A DNA stretch of 7,851 bases from M3 sp045133615 (lineage in GTDB: Bacteria; Bacteroidota; Bacteroidia; Bacteroidales; Muribaculaceae): assembly GCA_045133615.1 (NCBI GenBank), contig JBGUUQ010000060.1, forward strand, positions 1 through 7,851, given 5' to 3'. The position numbers were made by a program, and so were the translations under genes. A model generated the notes under the pieces. That model was not told the origin of the DNA. It was given only the letters and a program-made list of their open reading frames with translations, and did not search any database. Below are positions 1 through 4,454 of the stretch, one piece after another (position 1 is the stretch's first letter; each line of letters opens with the position of its first letter).

Positions 1-1
1 A

Positions 2-69
2 ACTCGACTGAGCGAGTATAAACAGGTGTCAGGCTTAGTGCGTCCGCCGAATCATTCGGCGGGGTCACA
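2..69 (+). ncRNA. Pistol-type self-cleaving ribozyme, copy 1
   Basis: Matches the pistol fold element by element. P1 is ACTCG (2-6) with CGAGT (13-17). Its 6-nt loop ACTGAG (7-12) pairs with CTTAGT (34-39) to form the pseudoknot, with one G-U pair. Between them lie the conserved-looking linker ATAAACAG (18-25) and GTGTCAGG (26-33). Then come GCGT (40-43), P3 (44-51 with 55-62, loop TCA) and GGT (63-65). From what I remember of the env25 pistol, the first G of GCGT is the catalytic G40, the residue equivalent to 32 is a purine, and cleavage falls at G|U, here 64/65. Cleavage would leave a 27-nt 5'-OH leader on the gene at 92. The unseen upstream gene probably ends right at the left edge, because copy 2 abuts a stop codon. 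Confidence 0.9.
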
Positions 70-91
70 ATGAATCAAACAATAACAAACA

Positions 92-439
92 ATGAAAGAA
101 CTGAAATTTAAATTTGACCTCGATAGCAAAGTAGCTATCTATGTACCATCGACGGTCAATGTAAACGAATCATGCAACAATTCGGCCATGGTGCGCCGTG
201 TATTATCCAAACTATCTGAGTTATTCGGGGGGGCAACTGCAACGCCCGCAATAGGCGGATGGATGTCGAGCGAGGCCGGCCTTGTAACCGAAAAAGTAAC
301 CATCGTGTATTCATTTTGTAAGGCCGAACAATTCGGCGAGCATTTCGATGAGGTACTCGGACTGTGCGAGGCCATCAAGCGTGAAATGTCGCAAGAGGCC
401 GTAACACTTGAATACAACGGCCAAATAAAATTTGTGTGA
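92..439 (+). CDS. Conserved hypothetical protein with FGGATAT motif
   Basis: A 115-aa soluble protein of unknown function. It opens with alternating beta-type residues (KELKFKFDLDSKVAIYVPST), followed by a helix and a Gly-rich FGGATAT turn at residues 45-51. The C-terminus is a helix (about 78-101) and a final strand ending QIKFV. I recall similar proteins with an FGGAT(A/S)T turn and a QEAV(T/S)LE ending from phages and mobile elements, but I know of no assigned function. The ATG at 92 is chosen because the preceding 27 nt is a typical G-poor A/C-rich Bacteroidales leader beginning at the predicted ribozyme cleavage site. An out-of-frame ATG at 70 overlaps it. The stop codon's last base is the first base of the second ribozyme, so this gene is flanked by self-cleaving elements on both sides. 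Gene call solid; function unknown. Confidence 0.9.
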   Translation: MKELKFKFDLDSKVAIYVPSTVNVNESCNNSAMVRRVLSKLSELFGGATATPAIGGWMSSEAGLVTEKVTIVYSFCKAEQFGEHFDEVLGLCEAIKREMSQEAVTLEYNGQIKFV

Positions 440-511
440 GCCGTTCGGGCGGCTATAAACAGACGTCAGGCCCGAAGCGTGGGGCGGTGCGAATTGCGCC
501 GTTCCGGTCGT
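439..511 (+). ncRNA. Pistol-type self-cleaving ribozyme, copy 2
   Basis: Same architecture as copy 1 with different helix sequences. P1 is AGCCG (439-443) with CGGCT (450-454). Loop TTCGGG (444-449) pairs perfectly with CCCGAA (471-476). The linker ATAAACAG (455-462) is identical to copy 1, followed by ACGTCAGG (463-470) and GCGT (477-480). P3 is a 10-bp stem (481-490 with 496-505, loop GAATT, with several G-U pairs). GGT follows at 506-508, with predicted cleavage at 507/508. All helices differ from copy 1 while pairing is kept and the single-stranded elements are conserved, as expected for selected RNA structure. P1 begins on the last base of the upstream TGA. Cleavage would give the next gene a 25-nt leader. 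Confidence 0.92.
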
Positions 512-532
512 ATAATCAAAACTAATTAAACC

Positions 533-943
533 ATGACAATACTACAATTTTATGAAGGGCTTGACGCTGCAAAGCGTCGCTATGCCCTTTGCACCGAAAG
601 CGAGCCGGAACGAATTACGCCCGAATCGCTGCGCCGTCGATACGGCGGCTATGTGGCTACGCACACCAAGAGCAAAGGTCGAGGCAAAGGCCACAAAACG
701 ACCTACGAATGGCGATGGAACGACCGCAAGGCGTATTGCGCTGCGATGGCCGAACTATTTCCGAAAGAGTATGGACTGATGCTATGCCGTGAGGCTAATG
801 AACTGTTATATGAAGATAGGTGGTGGGATACGCCGAACTATCGGAATGAGCATTTGGCCGACTATCGGAGAGAGATAACAAAGATACGCAAAGAATACGG
901 GCTGACCTCGGACGAAGTGCGCCGGTACATGCGAATCGCCTAA
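533..943 (+). CDS. Hypothetical protein with basic Lys/Gly/Arg linker
   Basis: A 136-aa protein that I do not recognise. An N-terminal segment (MTILQFYEGLDAAKRRYAL) leads into an Arg-rich stretch (PESLRRRYGGYV, about residues 30-41). A strongly basic, Gly-rich linker THTKSKGRGKGHKTT follows at about 43-57, then aromatic and Trp-rich segments (YEWRW, EDRWWDTPNY). The C-terminal helix is charged and ends DEVRRYMRIA. The basic linker could contact nucleic acid, which is inference only. The start is the ATG 25 nt downstream of the predicted cleavage site of ribozyme copy 2, behind an AATCAAAACTAATTAAACC leader. The frame also has shadow ORFs inside it, but only this one spans from leader to the next hairpin. 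Function unknown. Confidence 0.87.
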   Translation: MTILQFYEGLDAAKRRYALCTESEPERITPESLRRRYGGYVATHTKSKGRGKGHKTTYEWRWNDRKAYCAAMAELFPKEYGLMLCREANELLYEDRWWDTPNYRNEHLADYRREITKIRKEYGLTSDEVRRYMRIA

Positions 944-947
944 ATAT

Positions 948-965
948 GGAGGGCGGTGGCCCTCC
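948..965 (+). promoter_or_regulatory. Intergenic hairpin before gene at 994
   Basis: Perfect 7-bp stem GGAGGGC/GCCCTCC with loop GGTG, followed by a 28-nt A/C-rich leader. There is no U-tract, so it is unlikely to be an intrinsic terminator. It occupies the same slot as the two ribozymes. Confidence 0.75.
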
Positions 966-993
966 GCAAACGACTAATCAAACCAATAATAAC

Positions 994-1371
994 ATGACTA
1001 AATTAGACAAATTCAACGAGGAATGGTACGCACTAAGTGCCTCGGAACGTTGCTGCATTTATCTCGACTATCTGAGGGAATACGACACCGAAGAAGCGTG
1101 GTATGAGTTCGACGAGGAATTTTTCCAAACATGCTTCGAGGACAATCCAATGGAAGCTGTAAGAGCTACATTTTTTGGCAACATCGAATCATGGATGGAT
1201 GATTACATCCGATTCAACGCATACGGAAACCTCGAAAGTGCGTCCAAGTATCAGGTGGAGAATTACGCGAACGACTACATAGAGGAAATATTCGACCATC
1301 CCGAACTATGGGAGCACGTCATCGCCATCGAGGACGAGGAAGAAAACGAAGAAGAACTTATAAACGAATGA
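994..1371 (+). CDS. Highly acidic hypothetical protein
   Basis: A 125-aa protein with about 36 Asp/Glu against about 7 Lys/Arg by hand count, ending in an acidic tail (EDEEENEEELINE). The body contains the phrases DKFNEEWYALS, EEFFQTCFED, MEAVRATFFGN and YIRFNAYGNLES. I recall related proteins in phages and Bacteroidales mobile elements but no assigned function. Start choice: an in-frame ATG at 946 would translate the hairpin itself, so the ATG at 994 after the standard leader is preferred. It is followed after only 3 nt by a 24-codon ORF. The charge makes a DNA-mimic or decoy role conceivable, but nothing in the sequence demonstrates it. Many of the neighbouring proteins are acidic too, so charge alone is weak evidence. 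Confidence 0.87.
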   Translation: MTKLDKFNEEWYALSASERCCIYLDYLREYDTEEAWYEFDEEFFQTCFEDNPMEAVRATFFGNIESWMDDYIRFNAYGNLESASKYQVENYANDYIEEIFDHPELWEHVIAIEDEEENEEELINE

Positions 1372-1374
1372 GCC

Positions 1375-1449
1375 ATGAGCGAATCAACAATATACATCGA
1401 CCACATGCCCATATATTTTCCTGAATTTGAGGACGAGTACGGACTATAA
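1375..1449 (+). CDS. Possible 24-aa microprotein, coupled to upstream gene
   Basis: A short ORF (MSESTIYIDHMPIYF..., ending EDEYGL, 24 aa). It begins 3 nt after the upstream stop (TGA GCC ATG) and ends 5 nt before the next hairpin, so it exactly fills the only otherwise unexplained space in this junction. There is no hairpin or leader between it and the previous gene, which suggests translational re-initiation. It is acidic and aromatic, with no signal peptide or membrane segment. It is too short to judge by composition, and chance is possible. The main support is position: at the other hairpin junctions the hairpin follows a stop codon closely. Confidence 0.5.
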   Translation: MSESTIYIDHMPIYFPEFEDEYGL

Positions 1450-1454
1450 CAATA

Positions 1455-1470
1455 GAGGGCTTCGGCCCTC
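1455..1470 (+). promoter_or_regulatory. UUCG-tetraloop hairpin before gene at 1494
   Basis: Perfect 6-bp stem GAGGGC/GCCCTC closed by the extra-stable C(UUCG)G tetraloop, then a 23-nt leader AACGAACTAACAAACTAAT... There is no U-tract. Confidence 0.8.
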
Positions 1471-1493
1471 AACGAACTAACAAACTAATAGAC

Positions 1494-1757
1494 ATGGAAG
1501 AAAAACCTTATGTAGTGATTCTCCAAGATGATTATTTGGAAGAATCGTATAATGATGGCGACTTAGACGAATTTGTCGAGTCGCTTGACGAATGGCCGAT
1601 GTATCGAATTGAGGAATTTGATGATGTTGATTCAGGAATCAATTTCCTCAAAGGGTTATTATACGGACGCGATGAGCGCAGCCCGCACGACAAGATAGCA
1701 TTAGCATCTTGGATAGAATATGACAGACCATTCATTGATGCCGTATTCGACCGTTAA
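1494..1757 (+). CDS. Small acidic hypothetical protein
   Basis: An 87-aa protein that I do not recognise. About 25 Asp/Glu against 8 Lys/Arg by hand count make it strongly acidic. The first half is a beta strand (PYVVILQDDY) followed by dense acidic clusters (LEESYNDGDLDEFVESLDEW, RIEEFDDVDSG). The second half is less charged (INFLKGLLYG, IALASWIEYDRPFIDAVFDR) and probably helical. No signal peptide or membrane segment is present. The ATG follows a UUCG hairpin and a standard leader, and a second hairpin follows the stop, so the gene boundaries are well supported. Function unknown. Confidence 0.85.
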   Translation: MEEKPYVVILQDDYLEESYNDGDLDEFVESLDEWPMYRIEEFDDVDSGINFLKGLLYGRDERSPHDKIALASWIEYDRPFIDAVFDR

Positions 1758-1760
1758 GTC

Positions 1761-1778
1761 GGATGGCTTCGGCCATCC
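1761..1778 (+). promoter_or_regulatory. UUCG-tetraloop hairpin before gene at 1802
   Basis: Perfect 7-bp stem GGATGGC/GCCATCC with a C(UUCG)G loop, then a 23-nt leader containing repeated ACTAAC and CAAC units. There is no U-tract. Confidence 0.8.
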
Positions 1779-1801
1779 TCGAACACTAACAACAACTAAC
1801 T

Positions 1802-2005
1802 ATGGTAACAAAGGCAATTATTGCAGTTGTGCTGAGTATATTCGGCGCAGCGCACTTTATTGAAGTGATTAACCATCCTATTGAGGTCATCGACTTTGTG
1901 ATTATTGTAGGCAGCTTTGCACTTGCCTATTATTTCGGAGGGCCGATGATTGACAAAATTAATGCGAAGTCGATGAGGTCGGAACATAACGATATGGACG
2001 ATTGA
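1802..2005 (+). CDS. Small two-helix membrane protein
   Basis: A 67-aa protein with two predicted transmembrane helices, at about residues 4-22 (KAIIAVVLSIFGAAHFIEVI) and 27-46 (IEVIDFVIIVGSFALAYYFG). The loop between them is short (NHP), and a hydrophilic, mostly acidic tail of about 20 residues ends HNDMDD. It is the only membrane protein visible in the window. Both ends would lie on the same side of the inner membrane. No lipoprotein box or cleavable signal is seen. Small hydrophobic proteins like this on mobile elements can act in exclusion, lysis control or toxicity, but nothing here separates these options. The ATG follows hairpin 1761-1778 and a standard leader. Confidence 0.82.
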   Translation: MVTKAIIAVVLSIFGAAHFIEVINHPIEVIDFVIIVGSFALAYYFGGPMIDKINAKSMRSEHNDMDD

Positions 2006-2013
2006 ATTATCCG

Positions 2014-2027
2014 GGGGCGCAAGCCCC
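2014..2027 (+). promoter_or_regulatory. GNRA-tetraloop hairpin before radC-like gene
   Basis: Stem GGGGC/GCCCC (5 bp) with a GCAA (GNRA-class) tetraloop and a 25-nt leader AACTAAAAACCAAAACCAAC... There is no U-tract. Confidence 0.78.
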
Positions 2028-2052
2028 TAACTAAAAACCAAAACCAACAACA

Positions 2053-2493
2053 ATGAAAAAATACTCACGCGAACTAATTCTGAAAGAAGTCCGCAATCAC
2101 GCCGTACCTGCCGTACAAATCAAGAACAGCACGACAATCGCAGACTTCGCACGAGCTTTCTATGACGATGATTTAACCATCTATGAAAGTGCCTTTGTGA
2201 TACTCTTGAACCATGCCAATAAGACTATCGGATGGGCTAAAATCGGACAAGGCGGGATATGTTCCACGGTTGTAGACGTTAAACTAATCTGCAAATATGC
2301 GATTGAATCACTATCGTCCGCAGTCGTATTCGTACACAACCATCCGACAGGAAACACAAATCCATCGGGCGTAGACGACACACTAACGAGGCGCATTAAA
2401 GACGCACTCAAAATCATGGACGTTAGATTGCTTGACTCAGTAATCATTACCGAGGAATCGCATTACTCGTACTTCGACAACGGGCGACTATAA
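2053..2493 (+). CDS. radC: RadC-like JAB/MPN domain protein
   Basis: A 146-aa stand-alone RadC-family JAB/MPN (JAMM) domain. The full zinc-metalloprotease signature is present: candidate Glu45 (YESAF), then HNHPTGNTNPSGVD, which fits HxH(x7)Sxx D with His95, His97, Ser105 and Asp108. The strand SSAVVFVHNHP and the following helix (LTRRIKDALKIMDVRLLDSVIIT) are typical RadC features. Chromosomal RadC is about 220-230 aa with an N-terminal helix-hairpin-helix region. That region is absent, as in short plasmid and prophage RadC paralogues (YkfG/YeeS type). The biochemical role of RadC is unsettled despite its DNA-repair name, and element-borne copies are common near anti-restriction and transfer genes. 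The ATG follows a GNRA hairpin and leader. Family assignment is firm; function is not. Confidence 0.95.
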   Translation: MKKYSRELILKEVRNHAVPAVQIKNSTTIADFARAFYDDDLTIYESAFVILLNHANKTIGWAKIGQGGICSTVVDVKLICKYAIESLSSAVVFVHNHPTGNTNPSGVDDTLTRRIKDALKIMDVRLLDSVIITEESHYSYFDNGRL

Positions 2494-2498
2494 AGAAT

Positions 2499-2514
2499 GG
2501 GGGCGGAAGCCCCT
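2499..2514 (+). promoter_or_regulatory. GNRA-tetraloop hairpin before gene at 2547
   Basis: Stem GGGGC/GCCCC (2500-2504 with 2509-2513) with a GGAA tetraloop, extended by a G-U pair. The 33-nt leader is the longest in the window. Confidence 0.75.
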
Positions 2515-2546
2515 GCCAAGCATAACAAAACTAAATATCAATAGCT

Positions 2547-2693
2547 ATGTACAAAATTGAATCATTCATTAACAGTTTGGGCCACGATGTAAACGTCTAC
2601 ATTGACGAATACCCCGAAAGCCCTCGCGAATGGGATAACATGTGGCAATGGGTATCGAACCACCGCCGCATCGACCTTGCAATGGCGGTGTGA
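2547..2693 (+). CDS. 48-aa protein with SPREWDN...HRR motif
   Basis: A 48-aa gene (MYKIESFINSLGHDVNVYID..., ending RIDLAMAV). It carries ESPREWDN at residues 24-31 and HRR at 39-41. I recall a common phage/mobile-element family with D.(D/E)SPREWDNLGTMVCWHRRYNLGD; this protein keeps the SPREWDN and HRR anchors but replaces NLGTMVC with NMWQWVS and stops soon after. Full-length relatives continue past this point, so this may be a minimal or truncated member. It has its own hairpin and leader, and its TGA is followed 5 nt later by the next hairpin, so I favour a genuine short gene over a frameshifted remnant. A longer ORF in another frame (from 2602) runs across it but has no leader. Confidence 0.72.
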   Translation: MYKIESFINSLGHDVNVYIDEYPESPREWDNMWQWVSNHRRIDLAMAV

Positions 2694-2698
2694 CCTAC

Positions 2699-2715
2699 GG
2701 GCGGCATTGCCGCTC
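2699..2715 (+). promoter_or_regulatory. Intergenic hairpin before gene at 2740
   Basis: 7-bp stem GGGCGGC/GCCGCTC (one G-U pair) with loop ATT. The 24-nt leader is closely similar to the leader of the next gene. Confidence 0.72.
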
Positions 2716-2739
2716 ACCAAACCAATAAACAGTAAGATT

Positions 2740-3003
2740 ATGAAATGGATAAACGTAGACCTTGAATGGTGCGAGAAACTTATAAACCGTCTTGTCAATG
2801 AATATGACTACACGATGGTACAGGTTGAGGAAGGGAGTCTCGGACTTGGTGACGTGGTAATGGTCCCGTCCCATGATAATCAGTACTTCTTCATCATCCG
2901 TGAATACTATCTAAACGAATGGTCAAGCGGCCACAAATATATGAAGTGCCGCAAGCTCCCAAAGGAATGGGATAAGAAAGTGGATGCCGTATGGCAGGAC
3001 TGA
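2740..3003 (+). CDS. Hypothetical protein, 87 aa
   Basis: An 87-aa protein that I do not recognise. It starts MKWINVDLEWCEKLINRLVNEYDYTM, continues with a short strand region (MVQVEEGSLGLGDVVMVPSHDNQYFFIIREYY) resembling a small beta barrel or sheet, and ends in a Lys-rich segment (YMKCRKLPKEWDKKVDAVWQD). The reading frame is open back to an ATG at 2602. That extension would overlap the 48-aa gene and translate the hairpin, whereas the ATG at 2740 follows a standard leader ending GTAAGATT. No signal peptide or membrane segment is present. Function unknown. Confidence 0.82.
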   Translation: MKWINVDLEWCEKLINRLVNEYDYTMVQVEEGSLGLGDVVMVPSHDNQYFFIIREYYLNEWSSGHKYMKCRKLPKEWDKKVDAVWQD

Positions 3004-3005
3004 AA

Positions 3006-3023
3006 GCAGGGTTCACACCCTGC
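3006..3023 (+). promoter_or_regulatory. Intergenic hairpin before gene at 3051
   Basis: 7-bp stem GCAGGGT/ACCCTGC with loop TCAC, beginning 2 nt after the upstream TGA. The 27-nt leader ends CAAAGATT. Confidence 0.74.
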
Positions 3024-3050
3024 GCTGATAACCAAATAAACTCAAAGATT

Positions 3051-3359
3051 ATGAGAATCAAAATTAAACAGGATGGAGTCGTTTCAGGCGATGCTTTCGC
3101 CACTCTCCAAACATGGGTTGAAGAACACCCCGATGACGTGGCGGACTCCTTTATCGCTACAAGCGCAGACCACCACGAAATACCGATATGCTTCCAATTC
3201 CAATATGGATGGATGTTGGGGTGTCACCGCTTATTCATGTACAGCCCTATAAGCGATGACATAATATCATTTTTCGCCGAGGACTTCACAGACATCGGCA
3301 AATGGGTATTCAATACATGTTATAAAGCGTTTCCACGCGGTTACGAGATATATCTCTGA
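3051..3359 (+). CDS. Hypothetical protein, 102 aa
   Basis: A 102-aa protein that I do not recognise. It begins MRIKIKQDGVVSGDAFATLQTWVEEHPDDVADSF. The middle is rich in aromatics, Cys, His and Met (DHHEIPICFQFQYGWMLGCHRLFMY), and an acidic-aromatic C-terminal part follows (DDIISFFAEDFTDIGKWVFNTCYKAF). The Cys and His residues do not form a recognisable zinc-finger spacing. The frame extends back to an ATG at 2991, but that would overlap the previous gene and read through the hairpin, so 3051 is the better start. The next hairpin lies 12 nt after the stop. Function unknown. Confidence 0.82.
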   Translation: MRIKIKQDGVVSGDAFATLQTWVEEHPDDVADSFIATSADHHEIPICFQFQYGWMLGCHRLFMYSPISDDIISFFAEDFTDIGKWVFNTCYKAFPRGYEIYL

Positions 3360-3371
3360 ACCATCTCACAC

Positions 3372-3389
3372 GGGCGGCTGCGGCCGCTC
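3372..3389 (+). promoter_or_regulatory. UNCG-tetraloop hairpin before gene at 3415
   Basis: 7-bp stem GGGCGGC/GCCGCTC (one G-U pair) with a UGCG (UNCG-class) loop. The stem bases are the same as those of hairpin 2699-2715. The leader is 25 nt. Confidence 0.78.
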
Positions 3390-3414
3390 TCAAACACCAA
3401 CCAAAATAACAATT

Positions 3415-4074
3415 ATGTACATCAAACAAGGAACAATCGACCACTTCAAGGCATTAGGCATTGAAGTCAAGAACCATCCCGGCACAGAATCCGAGTGGCG
3501 CGAAAAAGTGTGGAACGAGGAATACACAGAAAACTACAACTACCACAAAACCTCCTTCAAAGGATGGGATGAGAATGGTAGAGCCAAATATCCCAGCCAC
3601 GAAGAACTCCATACTTCGGCAATCAGATGGGCAAACACCTACACCCCTCGTCGAATGAATGATTGGTACAACGCCAAAGAATTATTCATTGAATACGACG
3701 ACAACGGCAATCATCGAGTTATCGTTCAATCGGTAAAAGTCAAAAGCAAAGAAATCACCGTCGAGTATGTCGAGAAGCTGATTGCGAAAGACAAAAAGCA
3801 ATACGCTGGGACGTTTGGCAAGTTTGCCGATGCGATGAATCGATTACTCCGTGCGATTGGGGTCTCGAACTATTGCTCAGTATATCCCACGACCTACGGC
3901 ATCGGCGTATGGCACTTCTACAACTTCCACTTCGACAAAGACAAGGAACTTGTTGAAAACGTATTGAAGTCAAACGACATCGAATACCGCAACGAATACT
4001 CAGATAAGATGTGGGCTTACCGATACATCATATCAAAGAAGCAGGCAAACATTGAACTTGCGCTTGCCGTATAA
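3415..4074 (+). CDS. Conserved hypothetical protein, 219 aa
   Basis: A 219-aa soluble protein, the second largest here. The N-terminal half is rich in Lys, Tyr and Trp (EWREKVWNEEYTENYNYHKTSFKGWDENGR, RWANTYTPRRMNDWYNAKELFIEYDDNGNH). A middle stretch (VKSKEITVEYVEKLIAKDKKQYAGTFGKFADAMNRLL) looks strand-helix-helix. The C-terminal 65 residues (CSVYPTTYGIGVWHFYN..., NDIEYRNEYSDKMWAYRYIISK) form a compact module. I associate its phrases TTYGIG, IEYRNEYS and YR(Y/F).IS with hypothetical proteins of gut bacteria and their elements, without a known function. The ATG follows a UNCG hairpin and leader. No membrane or signal segment is present. Gene call firm; function unknown. Confidence 0.9.
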   Translation: MYIKQGTIDHFKALGIEVKNHPGTESEWREKVWNEEYTENYNYHKTSFKGWDENGRAKYPSHEELHTSAIRWANTYTPRRMNDWYNAKELFIEYDDNGNHRVIVQSVKVKSKEITVEYVEKLIAKDKKQYAGTFGKFADAMNRLLRAIGVSNYCSVYPTTYGIGVWHFYNFHFDKDKELVENVLKSNDIEYRNEYSDKMWAYRYIISKKQANIELALAV

Positions 4075-4078
4075 AAAT

Positions 4079-4096
4079 AGGGGGCTGCGGCCCCTT
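4079..4096 (+). promoter_or_regulatory. UNCG-tetraloop hairpin before gene at 4125
   Basis: Core stem GGGGC/GCCCC (4081-4085 with 4090-4094) and a UGCG loop, extended by G-U and A-U pairs. Three Ts follow the stem. This is the nearest thing to a terminator in the window, but the T-run is too short to be convincing. Confidence 0.75.
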
Positions 4097-4124
4097 TCAA
4101 AAGCAAAACTTAAAAAATAAAACT

Positions 4125-4388
4125 ATGCAACAGGAAACATTTAGAAGTCATGTCGACGGACGATTGTACCGCCGCATAAACAAGGCCACCGCACGCAAAG
4201 TGTATGATAACGGCAAAACGATATTTATGCAGTCATGCAACATTAGTTTTGATTCGGTGTGGCAATCAGCCTGCCCGATAACCCCGGATGGCACAACGAG
4301 CTTCGATTCGGTGGTGAACGCATTTCAATATTATAATTGCGATAGTGAACGAGGTCGATACCCGCACTATTATATCGAAGTCAAATAA
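4125..4388 (+). CDS. Conserved hypothetical protein, 87 aa
   Basis: An 87-aa protein with no domain I can name. The visible phrases are YRRINKATARKVYDNGKTIF (residues 15-34), SFDSVWQSACPI, SFDSVVNAFQYYNCDSERGRYPHYYIEV at the C-terminus, and three Cys. I recall hypothetical proteins in gut-bacterial elements with INK.TARK, VN.F.YYNC and G.Y..(F/Y)Y(I/V)E, but no function is attached to them. The internal phrase SFDSV occurs twice (41-45 and 59-63), possibly a short internal repeat. Its TAA overlaps the parS-like palindrome immediately downstream by two bases. The start follows a UNCG hairpin and an A-rich leader. Confidence 0.85.
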   Translation: MQQETFRSHVDGRLYRRINKATARKVYDNGKTIFMQSCNISFDSVWQSACPITPDGTTSFDSVVNAFQYYNCDSERGRYPHYYIEVK

Positions 4389-4408
4389 TTGTTCCACGTG
4401 AAACAATT
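4387..4408. promoter_or_regulatory. parS: parS-like ParB-binding site
   Basis: A 22-bp inverted repeat with only one mismatched pair of positions. Its 16-bp core, TGTTCCACGTGAAACA (4390-4405), matches the chromosomal parS consensus TGTTNCACGTGAAACA at every specified base. With 15 specified bases, a chance match in this window is of order 1 in 10^5. parS is the nucleation site for the CTP-dependent sliding clamp ParB, working with ParA/SMC in segregation. It sits between a stop codon and the hairpin at 4409, and it is the only CACGTG site in the window. No parA or parB is visible here, so the partner is either elsewhere on the element or the host's own ParB. Confidence 0.88.
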
Positions 4409-4426
4409 AGAGGGCAAACACCCTCT
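4409..4426 (+). promoter_or_regulatory. Intergenic hairpin before gene at 4455
   Basis: Perfect 6-bp stem AGAGGG/CCCTCT with a 6-nt loop CAAACA, directly abutting the parS-like palindrome. The leader is 28 nt. It is the only plain hairpin here with a loop larger than five bases. Confidence 0.74.
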
Positions 4427-4454
4427 ACACAACCAATTAACCAATTCATAAACT

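Noticed and set aside
1..21. C-terminal tail of an upstream gene ending at TAA 19-21 (NSTERV)
   Set aside because: These bases form P1 and the linker of ribozyme copy 1; copy 2 shows the upstream stop abutting P1, so the upstream gene most likely ends at about position 1-2.
70..111. 13-codon upstream ORF (ATG at 70) overlapping the start of the gene at 92
   Set aside because: It begins in the leader just after the ribozyme cleavage site and is out of frame; with AT-rich leaders a chance ATG is likely. No similar uORF is seen at other junctions.
946..993. In-frame N-terminal extension of the acidic protein from ATG 946
   Set aside because: It would translate the intergenic hairpin and leader; the ATG at 994 fits the leader grammar used everywhere else. 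The same argument rejects starts at 2602, 2991 and 5997.
2547..3003. Frameshifted single gene joining the 48-aa ORF and the 87-aa ORF
   Set aside because: A stop, a hairpin and a full leader separate them, and both have independent start contexts.
4387..4408. Palindrome as a transcription terminator or RNA hairpin
   Set aside because: It has no loop, no U-tract, and a separate normal hairpin follows directly; the exact match to the parS consensus explains it better.
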